Positions 58,049-64,000 of a stretch of 64,000 nucleotides of DNA are shown here, piece after piece (the stretch's first letter is position 1; each line of letters begins with the position of its first letter). Where the stretch lies: positions 443,380 through 507,379 of the forward strand of contig NW_006768797.1 of NCBI RefSeq assembly GCF_000204055.1, in the 5' to 3' direction. The position numbers and the translations under genes were made by a program. Source of the DNA: Melampsora larici-populina 98AG31 (Eukaryota; Basidiomycota; Pucciniomycetes; Pucciniales; Melampsoraceae). Under the pieces are notes generated by a model. The model saw only the letters and a program-made list of their open reading frames with translations. It was not told the origin of the DNA and ran no database searches.

Positions 58049-59736
58049 ATGGCGCTTTCTCAACTTACCTCATGGCCTCCATCTCAGTCATCCGATCAGA
58101 TCGAAAAACTGCAAGATTTGGCCATCACCTACGCTTTAGCCAATTCACTTATTCTCAAGCCAATCATACCAGCACCAGATGGAGCCACCCATGCTCCTTT
58201 CGCGCTTTTCCCTAGTCCTTTTCCTCGAAATGAATTTGAGAAAGCACTAAGGTATGAGAGATAATCACAATAAGCCATTTTCAGTCGAAATATCTTGATT
58301 GAATTCTGAACATCACGTTTCTTTTGTAGAATTCAAACAAGCTACAATAAGCTATATGCACAAATTGCTTCTAGTCCCAAATTCTTACGCGAGTTGATAG
58401 GAAAATCAGTATCAAAAGTAGATCCTTTCATTGGACGTTTATACTCTATATGGGACCGGATTGATTCTAAAGGTCTTGGATCAAAGATTACACTAGGGAT
58501 CTTTAGGAGTGATTATTTACTTCATCTAGATCATGAACAACATCAGGATCAAAACCCAGTGATTAAGCAAGTCGAATTTAACACTGTTAGTGTTAGTTTT
58601 GGTAGTTTGGGAACTAAAGTTTCAGGCTTACATCGGTTCGTGACTTAAACTTTGTTCATCTCATCATCAAGGATTTGTGTTTAATTAGTCGCTAAGAAGT
58701 CAATAATTGCTGATATGTTTAAGCTGCGATAGCTAGTTATCTTACTACCACTACTGATGCATATTCACAACTTCAACTACCTCAGCCGGTCAATCATGGA
58801 TTATCGTCATTGGCTGAAGGTTTAGCAGCCGCGCATCGAGCATACATCTCTCTCTTTCAGCCCAAAGGATCTATCACCATCTTAATGATCACCCAACCTA
58901 ACGAACGGAACCTGTTTGATCAAGCTCTGCTTGTTCACGCTCTTGCCGAAGATAAAGATAGAATTCGGATGGTCAGACTATCATGTCACGAAATTCTTAC
59001 TTCCACCGAGCTTGATGAATCGGACTCTACCCTTTATTACCTCGAAAACGGCCGACGTACTGAGGTCTCTGTGGTATACTATCGATGTATGTATGGACCT
59101 GAAGACTTTTTGAGTGAAGATAACTGGAATGGTCGGGAAAGGCTTGAATCCTCAAGATCTATCAATTGTCCGAATCTTGCTACTCAACTCGCTGGATGTA
59201 AGAAGATTCAACAAGTACTTACCGATCCGAAAACATTGAAAGGTCAACTCGAGCTCGACGATATTTTGAGCAAGACAGAGCTAGATGAACTACGGTCGAC
59301 ATGGATGCCAATCTATGCACTAGATAATCATGCACTCAAACTGGCTTCTGATCCCATCACCGCTGCTCGTTTTGTTCTCAAACCTCAGCGTGAGGGTGGT
59401 GGTCACAATATATATGGCGATCGGATCCCTGAATTCCTCAAGAAATTAAGCACAGAAGAAAGGGATGGTTACATCTTGATGCAACTTATCCAAACTCCCA
59501 TAGGAATTCGTAATGTTCTTATTCGTCCAGGACCAAGCGTAAACCGGGAGCCTGTGGAAGTGATTTCGGAATTAGGTGTTTTAGGTGTTTGTCTATTTAA
59601 GACCGATCAACAAGGTTCAATGGAAGTGATGTGGAATACTGAAGCTGGTCATTTATTGCGTACCAAGAATAGTGAGAGTGATGAAGGAGGAGTAGCTGTT
59701 GGGATAAGTTGTTTGGACTCTCCTTATTTGGTTTGA
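58049..59736 (+). CDS. GSH2: glutathione synthetase
   Basis: Three exons, 58049-58251, 58330-58635 and 58737-59736, give 502 residues, the normal size for the eukaryotic enzyme. It joins gamma-glutamylcysteine and glycine using ATP to make glutathione in the cytosol. Recognised features are the substrate region VIKQVEFNTVSVSFGSLGTKVSGLHR, the helix ending SSLAEGLAAAH, and the ATP-grasp glycine-rich loop FVLKPQREGGGHNIYG. Also present are the YILMQLI lid strand and the C-terminal GVAVGISCLDSPYLV. The ATG at 58049 opens MALSQLTSWPPSQSSDQIEK. The splice phases (2 and 2) and GT-AG borders are consistent. No defect is seen. Confidence 0.95.
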
Positions 59737-60640
59737 AGATGTCTCAAAACCAGATTGGGTAGTTGATGCACAATGTTTGAGTTTCATCGTTGATCATTTG
59801 GTTGTAATTGTGAATGTCTGGTGTACTATTTGGCAAATAGTTGAATCATGATATAGGTCTTCTTGGCCATGTAAGATCTTTGAAAGGGATCTTGATACAA
59901 TGCTGTTGTTGGTGATGATACATAGATGTATATCAATTTTTTATATCTCTTCTTTGAAAAGTCTTGTATAGGATGGTTAATTTTATGATGGCCCAATTCC
60001 ATAAGTTGTGACATACACTTTCTATAGAAATACACCCAATAATGAGGACTTCAGTCTACTTGGGACCCAATGGACATCATTTGAAATTACAAAATAACCT
60101 TTATGACATCACATGATTTGTGATGAACATCTGAGTGAAGGATTGGTGTAGATGTATCATTTCTAAAGCTAAACCAATCTGCAAACTGAGCCTGATAGTC
60201 CAGAATCTGGAGAGTGAATTGTAACAGGATTCATGCTATAAGTCTACTTTTATCATCACCAATACACCAATTACCCCCACACATCCAGGACCACAGTACT
60301 CACTTTTTTTAGTGCATTGCTTATAACAAAATGGCTTGTTGGCCCAGTGGTATAAAGTGAGACACAGTACTCACTTCATATGACTCTGTGCCAGGGAAGT
60401 GAGTCAGGTTAGACTCATGGAGCCTCCTGGGGGTATCAATTACCCATTACATCCCTCAATACATCTTAGCTTTCATCATCATAATCAAGGTGATCATTCT
60501 TGTTCTACGTATGATAAGTACCTCTCAACAAAACTGAACCCCAAAACTTCAAAGAAAAAGATAGGAAACACCATTAAAACAAAACCAATAACTGATAATA
60601 ATCATAACCAACTATCCTCTAACTAAAAAAACCACAATCT
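59737..60640. other. intergenic, possible tRNA-derived SINE head
   Basis: At about 60336-60425 a box-A-like GGCCCAGTGGTATA is followed at roughly tRNA spacing by a weak box-B-like AGGTTAGACTC. It does not fold into an obvious intact tRNA, so a tRNA pseudogene or SINE head is possible. No protein gene. Confidence 0.3.
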
Positions 60641-60681
60641 GAGAGAATCTATATAAACTCGAGACTCCTTATAAAGGAAGT

Positions 60682-60821
60682 CTTATAACACCAGAAATCG
60701 GGTGTAAGTCTTTTATGGCTCTGAACACCAAAGACTATAACAAGAACACACCTTATAACACCAGAAATCGGGTGTAAGTCTTTTATGGCTCTGAACACCA
60801 AAGACTATAACAAGAACACAC
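60682..60821. repeat. 70-bp tandem duplication within the copia LTR region
   Basis: Two perfect copies of a 70-base unit starting CTTATAACACCAGAAATCGG (60682 and 60752). They lie downstream of the copia TATA box on the minus strand, probably in the R/U5 part of the LTR. Confidence 0.9.
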
Positions 60822-60995
60822 CTAAATAGGTGGAAAGAAACAAGAACAGGAAGTCTAGACAACATGGTTATAGTAGAAATGAAGTCAACAACAGTTATTC
60901 GGATTTGAGTATGATGTGAGAAGAGAAAGACTCACACGCCAGTTTTCCTCAGTGAACTGATGAGGAAAACGTGGCGCGGTTGGTGGCGTTAGTTT

Positions 60996-61004
60996 CTATT
61001 TATA
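60996..61004 (-). promoter_or_regulatory. TATA box in the copia LTR
   Basis: TATAAATAG on the minus strand, about 130 bases inside the LTR, a usual position for the U3 promoter of a copia element. Confidence 0.5.
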
Positions 61005-61290
61005 TGTGATACTATGATGATAATTAAAGTTAGGTTTGGTTTCAGGTCATGTATTGTATTGGTTGAATTGTACCGTGTTGATTGAACTGTACCGAGTTGG
61101 TTGTCGTGTTTGAAATGATAACTGTATTCTTACACACCCCCTCAAGCACGACAAGCAAATAATCAAAACAGGTAGATAAATAGTTATAAGCAATGTGAAA
61201 AAAAATATTAAGAGAGAAGAAAGAAAATAAAAAAAATTGAAGAAAGAAAAAAAAAGAAAATTGATTTCAGTATAAATATTTTAGATGAAT

Positions 61291-63936
61291 CTACACAGTT
61301 GAATCCCTATGATGAAGTCCAATGGCTTTTCGTAAATATTGAAATGGTGATTTTCCTAACGGTTTTGTGAGGACATCAGCTATCATTTTGTGTGATTGAC
61401 AATGTTGAAGCTCTACTGTTCCGTTCTTCACAAGCTCTCGAATCCAGTGGTATTGTATCTCTATATGTTTTGTTCGAGCGTGAAAGATTGTCTTTGATGT
61501 AAGATGTATAGCACCTAAGTTATCACAGTGAAGTTGAGTCGGCTCCTTGATTGTGTACCCTAAAGATGTCATAAGTGTTTGAATCCAAGTTGCTTCTTGT
61601 CCAGCTTCCGTAGTCGCACGATACTCTGCCTCGGTACTCGACAAAGCAACAGTTGGCTGGAGGCGGCTTTTCCAGCTGACGGCGCCTCCCAGGAATTTGA
61701 AAATGTAACCCGTTGTTGATCGTCGGTTATCTTTGTTGCCAGCCCAGTCAGCATCAGAAAATCCATACGGGCAATTCCAAGATTGATTGCCTGATAGTCC
61801 TCCATCTCCTGCATTGTACTCAATGAATAAATGAGTAGTTCCACGTAAATAACGAAGGACATGTACAAAAGCATTCCAATGCGCCCGAGATGGTCAATCA
61901 AGGTGTTGTGATAATACACCAACAGCATATGCTAAGTCGGGGCGGGTGCATTGAGATAAATACATTAACGAACCAACTCCGTTTCGATAAGGTAAGTTTT
62001 GAGTTGCGAATTCGGTCATTTCTGAATCGGTGGCGCGTGTGAGCTTAAGGTCGGCGACAAGGGGAGTACTGGCCGGTTTACAGTGAGTCATTCCGAAGCG
62101 TTCGAGTACACTTTCGATCATTGCAGGCTGACCTATGGCGTAAGAGAAGTCTGATGTCCTTGAAATTTGAATACCAACAATACAATGAGAGATGCCAAGG
62201 TCCTCCATGTCCCAACGACTTGCGATCAGCTTCTTGATGTGGGCGATTTCATTACCGGTGATTGCCATATCATCTACGTGAATGTACATGGCCGAAAATT
62301 TAGTTCCATCTTGAGTGATACGTATAAATAAACAAGCGTCTGCCTCCGATTGTCTAAAACCAATAGATAAGAGGTAATCAGTCACATCGTTGCTCCAGTA
62401 TTTAGCCGACTGCTTCAGTCCATAGATGGTGCTTAGGAGGCATGCGACCATGTCATCACCGTATATCTCTTTCAGGTTGTCTGGAAGTTCCATATAAATT
62501 TCATAATCTAACCGATTGTTGAGAAACGCGCAAATGGCGTCCATCGATTCGACAGGCCATCCATTCAATGCAGCGGTGGCAATAAGAAGTCGTAGAGATG
62601 CTGGTTTTCCGGTGGGTGAATAGGTTTCATGGTAATCTACACCAGGCACTTGTGAGAAACCCTTCGCAACATACCTGGCCTTGTATTTGGCAATAGACCC
62701 ATCAAGGTTTGGTTTAACCTTAAAAACCCATCGGCCTCCTACAACAGTCCGATTCTTTGGGCGACGGACAATAGTCCATACCTTCCTTTTGTCAATTGAT
62801 GCTAGTTCTTTGTTCATGGCAGCTAGCCATTCGTCTTTTTGAGCTGATTTCATTGCTTGTTTGTAAGTTCTTGGCTCGTCGACTAATCGGACAGTTGGTG
62901 TAGTTGCAAAAGCATATGCGTCAACATCATCGCTAGCAATAAAAGTGTTGATGTCCGCCCAGAAGGTGTTATTCGAAGATGGTGTGTACCGATCGGGTGC
63001 TTTTCTATCCCTTGTAGATTTTCGGATAGTCGGTTCGTTGTTGGTAGGTTGTTCCGCATCTTTTACATTCTCCGAAGGAGGTTCAGACTCCACGGGTGTT
63101 TCAGATGGGATAGAGTGAGGCACTGGGACAATATCAGCAACATCTTTTGGAGGTTCAGACTCCAAATTGATGACTGGATTTATGTCAGGCCGAGGATTAT
63201 GAAGGAAAGGATAGTCGTCGTCTTCAAGGTTTATTACGGGTTCTAACCCTGGATTTGACTCTTCAAGTTCATTTAATTCTTTCTTAGAGAATAAGTGATC
63301 ATACTGAAATTTGATTGATTTTCTAAAAGGGAAAAAATCTTCACGGAATTTGACATCGTGGGAGGTAATAATCTTCTTTGATTCGAGATCGTATAGGCGG
63401 TAGTTAAAGTTGTCTGTTGCAAATCCAAGTAGTACGGCAGTTCGAGTGACAGCGTGAAATTTGCCATCTCGTTGACTCTTCCTGACGATGTATTCTACCC
63501 CACAACCAAACGTTCGGATATGAGAGACAGAGGGTTTTCTTCCATACCATCCTTCAAAAGGCGTCATTAGTCCTTTGTTGTATGCCACAGAAACAGTGCG
63601 ATTATCAAGGTAAACGGTTGTGTTAACAGCTTCGAAGCAAAAGCTGGGTGGGACGTTAGAATGTTGAAGTAGTGCCCTTGCTTTGTAAGTAATAGTTTTG
63701 TTCGAACGTTCAGCAACACCGTTTTCTTCGGGTGTGTAAGCAGCGGTTTCATGTAGCCAGATGCCTTGTTCTTTACAGTAAGGTACGAAAAGAGAATTAA
63801 AAAATTCAGAACCCTGATCTAAGGTGAAACATTTTACTTTTCGTTCGCTTTGGCGCTCGGCAAATGAAATGAATGCACATAGTGCGTTGAAAACTGATGT
63901 CTTGTCTTTTGATTTCAGGAAGTACACAAAACGCAT
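61291..63936 (-). pseudogene. Ty1/copia pol: integrase end, reverse transcriptase, RNase H, with one TGA
   Basis: The frame continues beyond the window. What is visible is the integrase end (LDQGSEFFNSLF..., AYTPEENGVAERSNKTI), a linker, and the reverse transcriptase (EWLAAMNKELASIDKRKVW; VGGRWVFKVKPNLDGSIAKYKARYVAKG; YIHVDDMAITG). RNase H follows (ALSSTEAEYRATTEAGQEATWI; KHIEIQYHWIRE). A single TGA near 61900, just after QHLD, separates RT from RNase H; the same frame continues to the natural stop at 61291. The RT active-site box reads HVDD where the family usually has YVDD. Otherwise it is well preserved, suggesting recent activity. Confidence 0.9.
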
Positions 63937-64000
63937 CCCAGTTAAATCGTCGGTAAAAAGAATATAGTATAAGAAACCACTGTTTACATATCCTCTGACA

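Larger units (their letters stand above)
60640..61136 (-). repeat. probable 3' LTR of the second copia element
   Basis: On the minus strand a polypurine tract (GCTTGAGGGGG, about 61137-61148) is followed by TGTGTAAGAATACAG, as expected at the start of a 3' LTR. A TATAAATAG box lies at 60996-61004 (minus). The far end is not resolved because the partner LTR lies outside the window. Confidence 0.5.

Noticed and set aside
61569..61928. 119-codon ORF overlapping the copia RNase H
   Set aside because: Out-of-frame shadow; the true RNase H frame continues through the TGA near 61900.

Overview
The window is a piece of a fungal nuclear genome, most likely a rust fungus (Pucciniomycetes; Melampsora- or Puccinia-like). 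The reasons are short GT-AG introns of about 50-100 bases in almost every gene, AT-rich intergenic DNA, a very high load of nested transposons, and eukaryotic housekeeping genes (protein farnesyltransferase beta, glutathione synthetase, a Dsc2/UBAC2-like membrane protein, a FAR-17a/AIG1-like membrane protein). The genus is inferred; nothing in the sequence proves it.

Layout. 1-4.3 kb: a truncated Ty1/copia element on the minus strand with one small LTR. 7.8-12.4 kb: a complete Tc1/mariner-type element (TA target duplication, about 145-bp terminal inverted repeats) holding a transposase and, facing it, a second multi-exon gene with a SAM-like C-terminus; a 1.3-kb element with 8-bp target duplications and its own zinc-finger ORF sits in that gene's first intron. 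14.8-17.0 kb: three unusual repeat zones (GATAC/GTATC palindromes, an 11-bp tandem repeat, a 75-bp CTGAG/CTCAG repeat). 17.8-18.7 kb: a decayed gene. 19.4-20.3 kb: a 0.9-kb inverted-repeat element. 20.7-31.3 kb: two divergent host genes (a basic nuclear-type protein and dsc2-like) separated by a 7.9-kb DNA transposon with an integrase-type DDE transposase, two accessory genes, a fresh 627-bp copy of the neighbouring dsc2 3' end, and a second element inserted into its extreme left terminus.

32-34 kb: a repeat-containing gene split by a 459-bp MITE. 36-37.5 kb: the AIG1-like gene. 39.3-43.2 kb: a secreted Gly/Ser-rich repeat protein built from repeated small exons. 45-49.5 kb: two farnesyltransferase beta-subunit genes arranged tail to tail. 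50.6-54.9 kb: a nest of a fold-back MITE beside a Harbinger-like element, which contains a second Harbinger-like element, which contains a hAT element; all show clean target-site duplications. 58.0-59.7 kb: glutathione synthetase. 60.6-64 kb: the 3' half of a second copia element, minus strand, running off the window.

Common thread: at least six in-frame stops in transposon genes are all TGA, each one C-to-T step from CGA, and four follow a T. This is consistent with CpG (TCG-context) hypermutation of repeats. The most novel material is the two gene-carrying DNA transposons and the recent capture of host sequence by one of them.
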